Origin: Saccharopolyspora montiporae
GTDB taxonomy: Bacteria; Actinomycetota; Actinomycetes; Mycobacteriales; Pseudonocardiaceae
NCBI RefSeq assembly: GCF_015209505.1
Contig: NZ_JADEYC010000018.1
Coordinates: forward strand, 124,001 to 188,000
DNA length: 64,000 bases
Reading direction: 5' to 3'
Below the pieces are notes generated by a model. That model did no database searches, had not been told where the DNA came from, and saw only the letters and a list, made by a program, of their open reading frames with translations. The first letter of the stretch is position 1. Each line of letters opens with the position of its first letter. Shown in pieces: positions 54,981-63,811 of this stretch. Made by a program: the position numbers and the translations under genes.

Positions 54981-57620
54981 GTGTCCCAGGTGAACCCGAC
55001 CGCCCCGATCGGTCGGCACGCCCAGTTGGACGGCGTGCGCAGGATGATCGGGGACGGCTCGTGCTGCGCGCTGTCCCTCGACGTTTTCGACACGCTGCTG
55101 TGGCGGCGGGTTCCGCGGCCCACGGACCTGTTCGCCGTGCTGGGCGCGCGGCTGCGCCGGGACGGGATCGGGCCCGGCTGGATGGACGAGGCGGCGTTCC
55201 GCCGCATCCGCATCGAGGCCGAGCAGCTGGCCAGGCGGCTGGCGCCGACCTCGGAGGTGTCGCTGTTCGACATCTGGCGGCACATGCCGGTCGGCACGTT
55301 CACCGGTGCTTCGCTGCAGCAGCTGGTCGACTTCGAGGTCGCGCTGGAACGCGAACTCACCGAGGTGGACCAGGACGTCGCCGAACTGGTCGGGCTGGCC
55401 GAGAGTTCCGAGATCCCGATCTTGCTCGTCTCGGACACCTACTTCACCGATATCCAGCTCACCGAGCTGCTGGACCGCCCGGGGCTGAGCGGGCTGAAGG
55501 CGGCGCGGCAGTTCCGCTCCTGCCAGCACGGTGCGGACAAGGCGTCCGGTCTGTGGGAGATCGTCCTGGACTCCGCCGGGGTGCGCCCCGAGCAGTTGGT
55601 GCACCTCGGTGACCACCCGGAGGGCGATGACCGGGTGCCCGCCGAACTCGGCGTGCGCACGGTCCTTTACCGCCGCGGCGGGGAGGGTTTCGCGGAGCTG
55701 CTGGAGCGCGAGCACAACCCGGTCGAACCGCTCGGTGCGCACGACCCGGTGCTCGATGCCGAGCACGGCGATTTCGGTATCACCGCATTGCGGGCGAAGG
55801 CGCTGCAGACCGGTTCCGGGGAGGCGAGCCTGTCCGCCGACGCGGCGTGGCGGTTCGGCGCCGGCGTGCTGGGGCCCGTGCTCACCGGGTTCGCCGAGTG
55901 GGCCGCGCGCCGGGGCCACGAGGAGGGCACACCGGTGCTGTGGTGCCCGATGCGTGAAGGTGAGCTGCTGTCCGAACTGGTCAACGCGTCCGCGGCGGCG
56001 CGGGGCTGGAACGTGCGGGCCGCGCCGGTGTGGTTGTCCCGGCAGGTCACCTCGTTGGCCGGCCTGGAGGTGCGCGATCCGCAAGCGGTGCACGACTTCG
56101 TGCGCCGCAGCTACCGGCTGACGGTGGCCCAGCTGCTGGCGACGCTGAAGATCCGTCCGGGCGAGGTGCCCAGCCTCGCCCAGCATCTGCACAGCCCGCT
56201 GGACGGTGCGGAGCTCGTGGACCGCGTCGGGGTGGCGCTGACCGAGACACCGCACCTGCGTAACCGGCTGGCGACCACGGTGACCGCGACCCGCGAGCGG
56301 CTGCTGGGCCACCTGCGCCGCACGGGAGCGCTGGACGGTCCGGAGATCACGCTGGTGGACCTGGGCTGGGGCGGGACCATCCAGTACCAGCTGGCCCACG
56401 TGCTGCGGATGAGCGGCATCGGGAACGCGGTGTCCGGGCTCTACCTGGCCACCGACGAGCGGTCGACTCGGGTGGTCGGTGCGGGGATGCGCATCGAGGG
56501 CTACCTGGGGACCGCCGGGCACCCGAGCGATCTGGTGCGCGCGGTCAGCCGCAGCCCGGAGATCGTGGAGCAGAGCACGAGCGCGTTGTGCGGGTCGCTG
56601 GTCGACTTCGAGGACAGCGGCGCTCCGGTGCTGGGCCCGGCCGCGGGCGGGCAGACGCAGCACCAGCAGCGCACCGCGGTGCAGGACGGAGTGCGCCGGT
56701 TCCAGGCGCTGTGGCTCCGGCAGATCGAGGGCGGCGAGGGCGTCTGGCCGGAGCTGACCGGCGCGGCCCGGCAGCGGCTGCGGTCGGTGCTGTCCGCGGC
56801 GCTGCGCACGCCGAACGCGGAAGAAGCCGCGCTGTTCGGCAACTGGGAGCACGACGACAACTTCGGTTCCAGCGTCGTGACCCGGCTGCTGCCCGACGAC
56901 CTGCTGCCCGCGGTGCCGTACATGTCGCCGAACGACCTGGACGAGCTGCACATGCGGGATGCGTTCTGGCCGGGTCTGATCGCGGCGTCCGATCCGCAGC
57001 TGTCCGCGGCGCGCCGGGCCGTCGAGTCGGGTGCGCTGGACGGAGCCGCGTTCGAACCGCACGGCCGCGCGGAGAGCGAACTGCGCTTCCGCACCGCGGA
57101 CGGCGAGTGGCACGACGGTCCGCGCAAGCGGGTCCGGGTCAACCACAACGGCCTCTCGTTCGCCCGGTTCAACGCGTCCGGCGCGGGGATCACCGATGTC
57201 TCGCTGGCGATCCCGGGGCAGCCCGCCGTGGTGCGGCTGGACTGGGTCTCCGTCGAGGTGCAGCGGGAGGGAACCCCGGAGCGGGCGGTGCTGCACTGGG
57301 ACGAGCCGGGCCATTACGCCGGTCTCACGCACGCCGAGTGCACCTGGCTCGGCGGGAACCTGATCGAGTTCGAGCACCCGCATTCGGCGGTGTGGCTGCC
57401 GATCACGTCCGCCGGTCCTCCGGCGAGCTCGGTGACCGTCACGGTCGCGTTCGCGATGCTGCCGCAGTCGGTGTCCCGGCTGGCGCCGCGGATGCCCCCC
57501 GCCCCGGCGGTCAGCCGGCTGCGCGGCCGTCTGCTGGAGGAGTACCGCACCGCCGGGGTACGCGCGGTCGCGGCCGGGGCGGCCCGGGTCGCCGCACGTC
57601 AGTTGAAGGGCGAGAAGTGA
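54981..57620 (+). CDS. Large HAD-like protein with glycan-related C-terminus
   Basis: 879 residues. N-terminal HAD domain (about 20-255): LSLDVFDTLLWRR with D34 as the likely nucleophile, IPILLVSDTYF, and VHLGDHPEGDD. A helical middle and second conserved stretch EITLVDLGWGGTIQYQLAHVL follow, typical of the HAD-type proteins found with glycosyltransferases in surface polysaccharide loci. The last ~200 residues look like a beta-rich module. GTG at 54981 with GGAGG. Coupled to the next methyltransferase by a TGATG. Function inferred only as glycan decoration. Confidence 0.7.
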   Translation: MSQVNPTAPIGRHAQLDGVRRMIGDGSCCALSLDVFDTLLWRRVPRPTDLFAVLGARLRRDGIGPGWMDEAAFRRIRIEAEQLARRLAPTSEVSLFDIWRHMPVGTFTGASLQQLVDFEVALERELTEVDQDVAELVGLAESSEIPILLVSDTYFTDIQLTELLDRPGLSGLKAARQFRSCQHGADKASGLWEIVLDSAGVRPEQLVHLGDHPEGDDRVPAELGVRTVLYRRGGEGFAELLEREHNPVEPLGAHDPVLDAEHGDFGITALRAKALQTGSGEASLSADAAWRFGAGVLGPVLTGFAEWAARRGHEEGTPVLWCPMREGELLSELVNASAAARGWNVRAAPVWLSRQVTSLAGLEVRDPQAVHDFVRRSYRLTVAQLLATLKIRPGEVPSLAQHLHSPLDGAELVDRVGVALTETPHLRNRLATTVTATRERLLGHLRRTGALDGPEITLVDLGWGGTIQYQLAHVLRMSGIGNAVSGLYLATDERSTRVVGAGMRIEGYLGTAGHPSDLVRAVSRSPEIVEQSTSALCGSLVDFEDSGAPVLGPAAGGQTQHQQRTAVQDGVRRFQALWLRQIEGGEGVWPELTGAARQRLRSVLSAALRTPNAEEAALFGNWEHDDNFGSSVVTRLLPDDLLPAVPYMSPNDLDELHMRDAFWPGLIAASDPQLSAARRAVESGALDGAAFEPHGRAESELRFRTADGEWHDGPRKRVRVNHNGLSFARFNASGAGITDVSLAIPGQPAVVRLDWVSVEVQREGTPERAVLHWDEPGHYAGLTHAECTWLGGNLIEFEHPHSAVWLPITSAGPPASSVTVTVAFAMLPQSVSRLAPRMPPAPAVSRLRGRLLEEYRTAGVRAVAAGAARVAARQLKGEK

Positions 57621-58720
57621 TGGACCAAGCTGCGAGCACCGGCTCCACCAGGAACGATCCGCACGCCCAGGAACGCGCGGCCCGGCAGGCGCCGCTGCTG
57701 CTGCACTCGCTGTCCCTGTTCGAGGAGATCTTCGCCCTGCTCTTCCGCGAGCGCCGGATCCGCAGGGTCGTCGAGGTCGGAGTGGAGTCCGGGCAGGTCA
57801 GCGCGATGTACGCGCGGCTGGGTGCCGAGGTGGTGCACTGCGTGGAACCGCTGCCCACCGAGGAGATGCGCGCGAATATCGCCGGGCACGACGCCCTCGA
57901 CCTGGTCGAGCGGCCGTCGCCGGAGGCGTTCGACGAGCTGCCGGTGGCCGACCTGTACGTGTTGGACGGCGACCACAACTACGCGGTGGTCTCCCGCGAG
58001 CTCGACTGGATCACGCGCAACGCGCCGGACGCCCTCGTGGTGCTGCACGACGTGCTGTGGCCCTGGGGACGCCGCGACCTGTACTACCAGCCCACTCCGC
58101 TGGACGTCGCCGACCGGCAGCCGGACGGGCCGGACGGGCCCACCGTGTGGCACGACGGCGTCACCCCGGCCGGTTTCATCGGTGCGGGAGCGTTCACGAA
58201 CGCGGTCGAGGCCGGCGGGGAGCGCAACGGGGTGTGCACCGCGGTGGAGGACGTGCTGGCGGAGGCGCCCGGTGCGTGGTGGCTGCGGATCGTGCCCGCC
58301 GTGTTCGGCCTCGGCGTGCTCGGTCGCGCGGAATCCCCCGCCGCGGAGGCGATCTGCGCCGCGCTGGACCCGATCGCGTCATCGGGGCTGCTGGCCGCCC
58401 TGGAGAACAACCGGATCGCGCTGTACACCCGGGTGCTGCAGATGCAGTACGACGCCGCGGCGCACGCCGGGCACGCCGACGAACTCAGCGAACTCGTCGC
58501 AGGCCAGCAGCAGGAGATCCAGGAGCTGCGCGGCGAATTGGAACCGCTGCGCGCGGCCGCGCGCGAGCTGCGCGAGATGCGGTTGGCCCGGCACGAGCTG
58601 GAGCAGGAACGCGACCGCCTGCGCACCGAGCTGAGTCCGCTGCCCAGCCTGCGGCGCTGGGCCGACCGGGCGCTGGTCAAAACCCGCGGTGGCGGCAGCA
58701 GGGATCGCGATCAACGGTGA
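57620..58720 (+). CDS. Class I SAM-dependent methyltransferase with coiled-coil tail
   Basis: 366 residues. Rossmann motif VVEVGVESGQVSAMYARLGAEV, HCVEPL, and DLYVLDGDHNYAVVSRELDW, then GFIGAGAFTNAVEAG and a C-terminal predicted coiled coil (about 290-360, GQQQEIQELRGELEPLRAAA). This pattern matches FkbM-like/DUF methyltransferases near glycan genes. ATG overlaps the HAD-like stop by one base. Acceptor unknown. Confidence 0.78.
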   Translation: MDQAASTGSTRNDPHAQERAARQAPLLLHSLSLFEEIFALLFRERRIRRVVEVGVESGQVSAMYARLGAEVVHCVEPLPTEEMRANIAGHDALDLVERPSPEAFDELPVADLYVLDGDHNYAVVSRELDWITRNAPDALVVLHDVLWPWGRRDLYYQPTPLDVADRQPDGPDGPTVWHDGVTPAGFIGAGAFTNAVEAGGERNGVCTAVEDVLAEAPGAWWLRIVPAVFGLGVLGRAESPAAEAICAALDPIASSGLLAALENNRIALYTRVLQMQYDAAAHAGHADELSELVAGQQQEIQELRGELEPLRAAARELREMRLARHELEQERDRLRTELSPLPSLRRWADRALVKTRGGGSRDRDQR

Positions 58721-58877
58721 TGCGACGCAGGAGCGATGGATACGTCCAGCAGGTGCTGTTGCGGGAGGAGGGCGTGCGCACCTTCTGGCCGCGCTGTCCT
58801 ACGCTCGCGACCCGCTAGAGGTGTTCGTGCCGGACTACGTGCCGCCGCTGCCCGAGCCGGATTGGTCGGACCGGTGA
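58717..58877 (+). pseudogene. Possible frameshifted small gene remnant
   Basis: The ATG 58720, overlapping the methyltransferase stop, reads RRRSDGYVQQVLLREEG and then stops at TAG (58816). In another frame the same stretch reads LLAALSYARDPLEVFVPDYV and PPLPEPDWSDR to 58877, which looks like genuine protein. Together they suggest one small gene broken by a frameshift or a coding segment read in two frames. Low certainty. Confidence 0.25.
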
Positions 58878-58892
58878 GCTGAGCGGAAGGGC

Positions 58893-58929
58893 AACGGGGG
58901 TGCGGCCCCCGAATGACCGCACCCCCGTT
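58893..58929. terminator. Bidirectional terminator
   Basis: A perfect 13-base stem (AACGGGGGTGCGG) with an 11-base loop in the convergent gap before the glycosyltransferase, with TTCGTTT on the plus side. Confidence 0.8.
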
Positions 58930-58941
58930 CGTTTCCCCCGT

Positions 58942-58963
58942 GCCGGCACCCCCGAGTGCCGGC
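58942..58963 (-). terminator. Second hairpin before the glycosyltransferase stop
   Basis: An 8-base stem GCCGGCAC/GTGCCGGC with a 6-base loop, 9 bases past the stop at 58973 on the minus strand. Confidence 0.55.
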
Positions 58964-58972
58964 GGCACCTCG

Positions 58973-60142
58973 TCAGGCGAGGTGCGCCTCCACCGCGTCG
59001 GCGGCCAGGCGCGCGCCGTCGCGGTCGTGCAGTTCCGCGCGCATCGCGCGCACCGCCGCGTGGATCTGCTGGTCGCGGTGCACGGCGCGGACGGTCGCGC
59101 GGATGTCCTCCGGTGCGTGCGCGTCGTCGAGCCGGGTGCCCAGGCCGAGCTCCGTGACCCGCTCGGCGTTGATGTCCTGCTCGGGCTGCTGCGGGGCGGT
59201 GACCATCGGCACCCCGGCCCGCAGCGATTCCAGGACCGAGTTCATCCCGGCATGCGTGAGGAACACGTCCGCCCGGTCCAGCACCGCGGCCTGCGGGACG
59301 AAGCGGTGCAGCTCGGCGTTGTCCGGAACCGGGCCCAGATCGCCGGGGTCGACGGTGTCGCCGATGGCCAGCACCACCCGCCACTCGCTGCCGCCGAACG
59401 CCTCCAGGCAGGAACGGAAGAAGGCGGGCCGGTTGTTGACCACCGTGCCGAGCGAGGCCAACAGCAGTGGTCCGGATCCTCGCGGAGGCCGCCAGTCCGG
59501 CACGTCGAGCTGCGGTGACGGCCCCACGAAGTGGAAGCGGTCGTCGAAGGTGTCCCCGTTGAGCTGGAAGCTGCGCGGGATGAACACGATGTTGCACGGG
59601 CGCGGTGTGCTGTCCATCGGGTCGATCCGGCGGACACCCAGCTCCGCGGCCAGGTCGGCGGTCAGCGCGCCGACCCGTTCGAAGACGGCGGCGAACCCGG
59701 CGGGCAGCGTGCTCGACGCCGCGCCGCTCATCCGCTCGTGCAGCGAGAAGTGCTCGTTGCTGGCCTGCGTGGGGATCAGCGCGATGTCCGGCAGCGCCAG
59801 CTTCTCGGCGGCCATCCGCGCGGCCAGCGTCATCGCGTCGTAGCACAGCGCGGCGGGCGGGTCGGCGCGGAAACGCTCGACGAGCAGCGCGAAACCGGTG
59901 CGCGCGGAGTCCATGGTGGACTCCATGCCGCGCATGATCTCGTCCGGATCGAACGAGGCGGGCGGTGCGGGCGGTTCGCCGGGGACCGGGAGTAGCTGCG
60001 CTCCGGCGGCTTCCACCTGTGCGCGGAACTTCTCGTGCGTGGCGTAGGTGATCCGGTGACCGCGGGTGACGAGTTCGCGGACCATCGGCAGCGTCGGGTT
60101 GATGTGGCCGTGCGCGGCCACGCATGCGAATGCCAGGTGCAC
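58973..60142 (-). CDS. MGT/UGT-type glycosyltransferase
   Basis: 389 residues. GT-B fold; N-terminal VHLAFACVAAHGHINPTLPMV, C-terminal donor site FLTHAGMNSVLESLRAGVPMV and PQQPEQDINAERVTELGLG, the macrolide glycosyltransferase signature. Members inactivate or decorate natural products with a sugar from UDP- or dTDP-sugar. Last gene of a TetR-DrrA-DrrB operon, so export and glycosylation of the same compound is likely. GTG 60142 with AGGGGA upstream; the longer frame overlaps drrB. Confidence 0.88.
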   Translation of the reverse strand: MHLAFACVAAHGHINPTLPMVRELVTRGHRITYATHEKFRAQVEAAGAQLLPVPGEPPAPPASFDPDEIMRGMESTMDSARTGFALLVERFRADPPAALCYDAMTLAARMAAEKLALPDIALIPTQASNEHFSLHERMSGAASSTLPAGFAAVFERVGALTADLAAELGVRRIDPMDSTPRPCNIVFIPRSFQLNGDTFDDRFHFVGPSPQLDVPDWRPPRGSGPLLLASLGTVVNNRPAFFRSCLEAFGGSEWRVVLAIGDTVDPGDLGPVPDNAELHRFVPQAAVLDRADVFLTHAGMNSVLESLRAGVPMVTAPQQPEQDINAERVTELGLGTRLDDAHAPEDIRATVRAVHRDQQIHAAVRAMRAELHDRDGARLAADAVEAHLA

Positions 60143-60171
60143 CGGGTCCCCTGTTCTTCCGGGTGGTCGGG

Positions 60172-61011
60172 TCACATCGGCCGGCGGAATCCGCGGACCG
60201 CGAAGCCGATCCCGGTCACGCACAGCGCCGCGCTGGTCAGCAGGGCCCACAGCACGCCGTTGCCGGAGGGCAGCGCCAGGGACAGGTCCCGCGCCGCGTC
60301 CACGGCGTAGGTGAGTGGGTTGACCGCGGCCACCACGCGCAGCCAGGTGGGCAGCGCGTCGAGCGGGACGAAGGCGCTGGAGGCGAACATCAGCGGGAAC
60401 ATGGCCAGGAAGCCGATGCTCTGCATGACCTCCTCCTTGCGCACCCAGGCGGCGAGCGCGAGGAAGATCCAGGTCAGCGCCCAACTGACGAACAGCGCCA
60501 GCGCGAGCGCCGCGAGCACACCGCCGATACCCCCGTCCGGCCGGAAACCGAACACCGCCGCGGCCACGACCAGCAGGATCACCAGCTGGGCGGCCGAGCG
60601 GACCAGGTCGGACAGGCTGCGCGCCAGCAGCACCGAGCTCAGCCGGATCGGCAGGGCGCGGAACCGGCCCAGCACACCGTTCTTCATATCGGTGATCAGC
60701 CCGACCCCGGACTGCAGCGCGGACCCGATGCCGGTGGTGACCAGGATCGCCGGCATCAGGTAGTTGATGTAACTGCCGCCCTGCGCGGACACGCTGCCCA
60801 TCATGGCCTCGCCGAACACCTGGCTGAACAGCACGAGCATGATCAGCGGCTGCAGCAGGCTGAAGATCACCACGCGCGGGTCCTGCAGCAGCGCGCGCAA
60901 CGAGCGGCCGGTCAGCACCCGGACCTGGGTCAGGTACGTGGCCCCGCGCCACCGCCGCGGGGCGCCGGTCGCGGTCGTCCCCGGACCGGATCCGGCGATC
61001 GTGCTGGTCAT
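60172..61011 (-). CDS. ABC-2 permease, DrrB-like
   Basis: 279 residues, six membrane segments. LRALLQDPRVVIFSLLQPLIM at the N-terminus and SAFVPLDALPTWLRVVAAVNP before the last helices match daunorubicin-resistance DrrB. Works with DrrA as an efflux pump. ATG overlaps the drrA stop by 4 bases. Substrate unknown. Confidence 0.88.
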   Translation of the reverse strand: MTSTIAGSGPGTTATGAPRRWRGATYLTQVRVLTGRSLRALLQDPRVVIFSLLQPLIMLVLFSQVFGEAMMGSVSAQGGSYINYLMPAILVTTGIGSALQSGVGLITDMKNGVLGRFRALPIRLSSVLLARSLSDLVRSAAQLVILLVVAAAVFGFRPDGGIGGVLAALALALFVSWALTWIFLALAAWVRKEEVMQSIGFLAMFPLMFASSAFVPLDALPTWLRVVAAVNPLTYAVDAARDLSLALPSGNGVLWALLTSAALCVTGIGFAVRGFRRPM

Positions 61012-61970
61012 GAGGTTTCCGATCCGGTCAGGGCCGCAGCGGGCTGGTGGGCCAGGGTGAGGTAGACGTCGTCGAGGGTCGGTTCGCCGAGCGAGAGGTC
61101 GTCGACCTCGACCCCGGCTTCGTCCAGGGCGCGCACCACGACGGCGAGTTCGCGCGCTGCGGCGACCGGCACGGTCAGGCTGCTGCGCTGCGCGTCCTGC
61201 GCCGGGTGCATGCCCGCCGCTTCCAGGGCGCGCACGGCCGCGGCGGCATCGGCCTCCGCGGGCAGCGTGGCGGTGATGCTGCGCTGCCCGACCTGGCTCT
61301 TGAGCTGGTCGGCCGTCCCCGAGGCCACCACCCGCCCCGCGGACAGCACGGTGATCGAGTCGGCCAGCCGGTCTGCTTCGTCCAGGTACTGCGTCGTCAG
61401 CAGCACGGTGGTGCCGTCGTCCACGAGCTGTTCCACGATCTGCCACATGCCGAGCCTGCTCACCGGGTCGAGCCCGGTGGTGGGTTCGTCCAGGAAGATC
61501 ACGTCCGGTCGGCCGACGAGGCTGGCGGCGATGTCCAGCCGCCGCCGCATGCCACCCGAGTAGCTGCGCGCCGGGCGGGTGGCCGCGTCGGTGAGCGTGA
61601 ACAGCTCCAGCAGCTCGTCGGCCCTCGCCCGGGCGTCGCGTGTGCTCGCGCCGAGCAGGCGGGCGATGAGCACGAGGTTGTCCCAGCCGGTGAGCTGCTC
61701 GTCGACGGAGGCGAACTGGCCGGTGAGCCCGATGCGCGAGCGCACCTCGTGCGCGTCGCCGACCACGTCGAGCCCGGCGATCCGGGCCGAACCGCTGGTC
61801 GGCGGCAGCAGGGTGCTCAGCACGTTGATCAGCGTCGTCTTGCCCGCCCCGTTGTGCCCGAGCAGGCCGAGCACGCTGCCTTTCGGGACGTCGAGGCTGA
61901 CCTCGTCGAGCGCGCGCAGCTCCCCGAAGGTCTTGCTGACGCGGTCCACGGAGATGATCGGTTCAGGCAT
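61008..61970 (-). CDS. ABC exporter ATPase, DrrA-like
   Basis: 320 residues. Walker A GHNGAGKTT, signature YSGGMRRR, Walker B VIFLDEPTTGLD, plus the ~100-residue C-terminal extension (QRSITATLPAEADAAAAVRALE) typical of DrrA. Energises the DrrB pump. ATG 61970 overlaps the TetR stop by 8 bases, so the operon is translationally coupled. Daunorubicin itself is not implied. Confidence 0.92.
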   Translation of the reverse strand: MPEPIISVDRVSKTFGELRALDEVSLDVPKGSVLGLLGHNGAGKTTLINVLSTLLPPTSGSARIAGLDVVGDAHEVRSRIGLTGQFASVDEQLTGWDNLVLIARLLGASTRDARARADELLELFTLTDAATRPARSYSGGMRRRLDIAASLVGRPDVIFLDEPTTGLDPVSRLGMWQIVEQLVDDGTTVLLTTQYLDEADRLADSITVLSAGRVVASGTADQLKSQVGQRSITATLPAEADAAAAVRALEAAGMHPAQDAQRSSLTVPVAAARELAVVVRALDEAGVEVDDLSLGEPTLDDVYLTLAHQPAAALTGSETS

Positions 61971-62604
61971 GCGTGCCTCCGGGGTGCGGCTGCGCCCTCA
62001 GCGCCCCGTGGAACAGGACGTCGATGCGCGTGCGGATGATCGGCAGCGGATCTGCCTCGGGTTCGTCGAGGCGGACGCTGACCAGCGCGGGCAGCAGCAT
62101 CCGCGCGAGTTCGTCCACCGGAACGCGCAGGTCCGCCGCTTCCGGCCGCAGCAGGTCGGCCAGGGCGGCGGAGAGTTCGGCGATGAACCGGGCGCGGACG
62201 TCGGCGGGATCGGGTTCGTCCGCGCGTCCGTGCGTGCGGTGGACGTCGTATCCGGTGGTGACCAGCGCGCGCATCAGCTGCCCGAGGTGCGCGAAGTGGT
62301 CGTTGATGAGCAGCGCCGCTTCGGCGAGCCGGGTGCTGGTGTCCGAGTCCGGGGCGACCTCGTGGATCCGGGTGCGGAGCTGGTCGCTGCGCATCGCTTC
62401 CTGGATGCACGCGCGCAGCAGTTCGTCCTTGTCGCCGAACGCGCGGAAGACCGTTCCCTCGGCGATGCCCGCGGCGGTGGCGATCTGCCGGGTGGTCACC
62501 GCGGCGCCGTGTTCGGCCAGCAGCGGGAGGGCGGCCTGGACGATGGCGTCCCTGCGGTCCTGCTGGGTCATGGCCGGCGCGCGTCGCCGGGGTTGCGGGC
62601 TCAC
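61963..62604 (-). CDS. TetR-family repressor of the export operon
   Basis: 213 residues. HTH at about 20-65 (RRDAIVQAALPLLAEHGAAVTT, RQIATAAGIAEGTVFRAFGDKDEL), C-terminal ligand domain. First gene of the drrAB-glycosyltransferase operon. GTG 62604 is leaderless on the evidence of its promoter, and the palindrome between -35 and -10 points to autorepression. Confidence 0.92.
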   Translation of the reverse strand: MSPQPRRRAPAMTQQDRRDAIVQAALPLLAEHGAAVTTRQIATAAGIAEGTVFRAFGDKDELLRACIQEAMRSDQLRTRIHEVAPDSDTSTRLAEAALLINDHFAHLGQLMRALVTTGYDVHRTHGRADEPDPADVRARFIAELSAALADLLRPEAADLRVPVDELARMLLPALVSVRLDEPEADPLPIIRTRIDVLFHGALRAQPHPGGTHA

Positions 62605-62641
62605 CGAGCCAGGTTATGGAGTGAGTGCTCACTCATTCAAC
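62605..62641 (-). promoter_or_regulatory. TetR promoter with embedded operator
   Basis: On the minus strand TTGAAT (-35) and TAACCT (-10) are 18 bases apart, and the spacer carries the dyad GAGTGAG-N2-CTCACTC (62619-62634). TAACCT ends six bases before the GTG at 62604, giving a leaderless transcript. Repressor bound to the dyad would cover the promoter. Confidence 0.7.
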
Positions 62642-62827
62642 GGGTTGTGCCCGCTCTCACTCGGGGGCCGCGCAGCGCCACCGGAGTGCACCGGGCTTCG
62701 GGGGGAGGTGCCCGGTGCTTCGGGGTGGACCGATGGCGCTGCGCGGTGACGCCGGCGTCGCTCGCCGGACGGGGGTCTCTGCTGCGGGAACGCCGTCCCG
62801 CTCGGCACCGCTGCGCGGGTGGGGCGC

Positions 62828-62858
62828 GCGGTCCAGGCGCGAATGTGCGCCGGACCGC
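62828..62858 (-). terminator. Hairpin downstream of the 118-residue gene
   Basis: GCGGTCC/GGACCGC then GGCGC/GCGCC with one bulged A and a 6-base loop, 6 bases past the stop at 62865 on the minus strand. Confidence 0.6.
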
Positions 62859-62864
62859 GGGGGA

Positions 62865-63221
62865 TCAGGCCGAGGCGGCCAGCCAGCTGGAATTCCCCGC
62901 GTGCGTGGGGATCCAGCACCCGTGGGCGCGGGTTCCCACGTCGGGGGCCGGATCGGCCAGGCCCAGCAGTGCGTCGATCACGTGCCGCGCGGGTCCCGAG
63001 GTGCGCCACAGCACCTTCTTCGGGAACAGCACATCGGGCTCGTCCCCGGGCACGCGCGCCGCATCGGCGTCGTCCTCGCCGAACAGCTGCAGGATGTCGA
63101 TCACGCCGCGGTGCGGTCGGATGCCGACCACGGCGACCAGTTCACCCGTGGAATCCCGCGGGTGCGCGAACTGGAAATCCTTGGCGACCAGCGACTGCAG
63201 GCCGTCGGTAATCTGTCTCAT
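62865..63221 (-). CDS. Small conserved-looking protein, function unknown
   Basis: 118 residues starting MRQITDGLQSLVAKDFQFAH; beta-rich with VAVVGIRPHRGVIDILQLFGED and a C-terminal HVIDALLGLADPAPD. Not recognised. Lies 52 bases after the DUF397 gene on the same strand and is likely in its operon. ATG 63221 with GGTGG upstream. Confidence 0.6.
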   Translation of the reverse strand: MRQITDGLQSLVAKDFQFAHPRDSTGELVAVVGIRPHRGVIDILQLFGEDDADAARVPGDEPDVLFPKKVLWRTSGPARHVIDALLGLADPAPDVGTRAHGCWIPTHAGNSSWLAASA

Positions 63222-63273
63222 GGGCCACCACCGATTCGTCGGGCGTCCCGTCACCGGGCATGGCTGCCGCGGT

Positions 63274-63510
63274 TCAGGCGATCAGGTCGTCGAACTCGCC
63301 GTCCTTGGCTCCGTGCACGAACGCTGCGATCTCCTCCCTGGTGTAGACCAGGGCAGGGCCATCGGGAAAACGCGAGTTGCGCACGGCGATCCCGCCGTCG
63401 ATCAGTGATGCCACCTCGACGCAGTTGCCCACTGCGCCGCTGTACCTGCTCTTGCGCCACGCGACGTCGCTCAGCACCTGGGCAGGCACACCGTTCTGGA
63501 TTTCAGACAT
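63274..63510 (-). CDS. DUF397-domain protein
   Basis: 78 residues with the family core WRKSRYSGAVGNCVEVASL and VRNSRFPDGPALVYTREEIAAF. DUF397 proteins are small partners of XRE/DUF5753 regulators across actinobacteria, in WhiJ- or AbaA-like pairs acting in development. The XRE gene lies just upstream on the same strand. ATG 63510 with AGGGG upstream. Confidence 0.9.
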   Translation of the reverse strand: MSEIQNGVPAQVLSDVAWRKSRYSGAVGNCVEVASLIDGGIAVRNSRFPDGPALVYTREEIAAFVHGAKDGEFDDLIA

Positions 63511-63811
63511 CCGAAATCCCCTCACTCTCCCCGACTTCTTTGCACGGCCATCTGCACGTGCAGCTGACCGTGCACGAAAAGCTAGCAGGTGCACCTGCAC
63601 GCGTGAATGCACGTGCATCCGGATTGAGATGTTGATCACCGAGGAAATGCGTACCGTGATCAGTGCAGCGGAGCGAAGGCGACTCGCGGTGATCACCGGG
63701 CGGAGCGCGCGGCCGGTTGTGACCCCGGGAGCGCGGGGAAGTCGACCTGCGGGGAAGTCGACCTGCGGGAAAGCCGGAACGGCGGGACGAACCGAACTGC
63801 CGCGGATCAGC
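63511..63811. other. 301-base gap between DUF397 and XRE genes
   Basis: No gene is supported. It holds a cluster of four palindromes (63552-63618) and a 16-base direct repeat GCGGGGAAGTCGACCT (63733-63764, two copies plus a partial third). Confidence 0.55.
63552..63618. promoter_or_regulatory. Array of four GTGCAC/CACGTG palindromes
   Basis: CTGCACGTGCAG (63552-63563), CGTGCACG (63569-63576), GCAGGTGCACCTGC (63585-63598) and ATGCACGTGCAT (63607-63618), with centres 15, 19 and 21 bases apart. They lie in the DUF397 promoter and are a natural operator for the neighbouring XRE protein. Confidence 0.55.

Noticed and set aside
58973..62604. Natural-product biosynthetic cluster
   Set aside because: The TetR-DrrAB-glycosyltransferase set looks like a resistance/export operon; no synthase or other biosynthetic genes are near.
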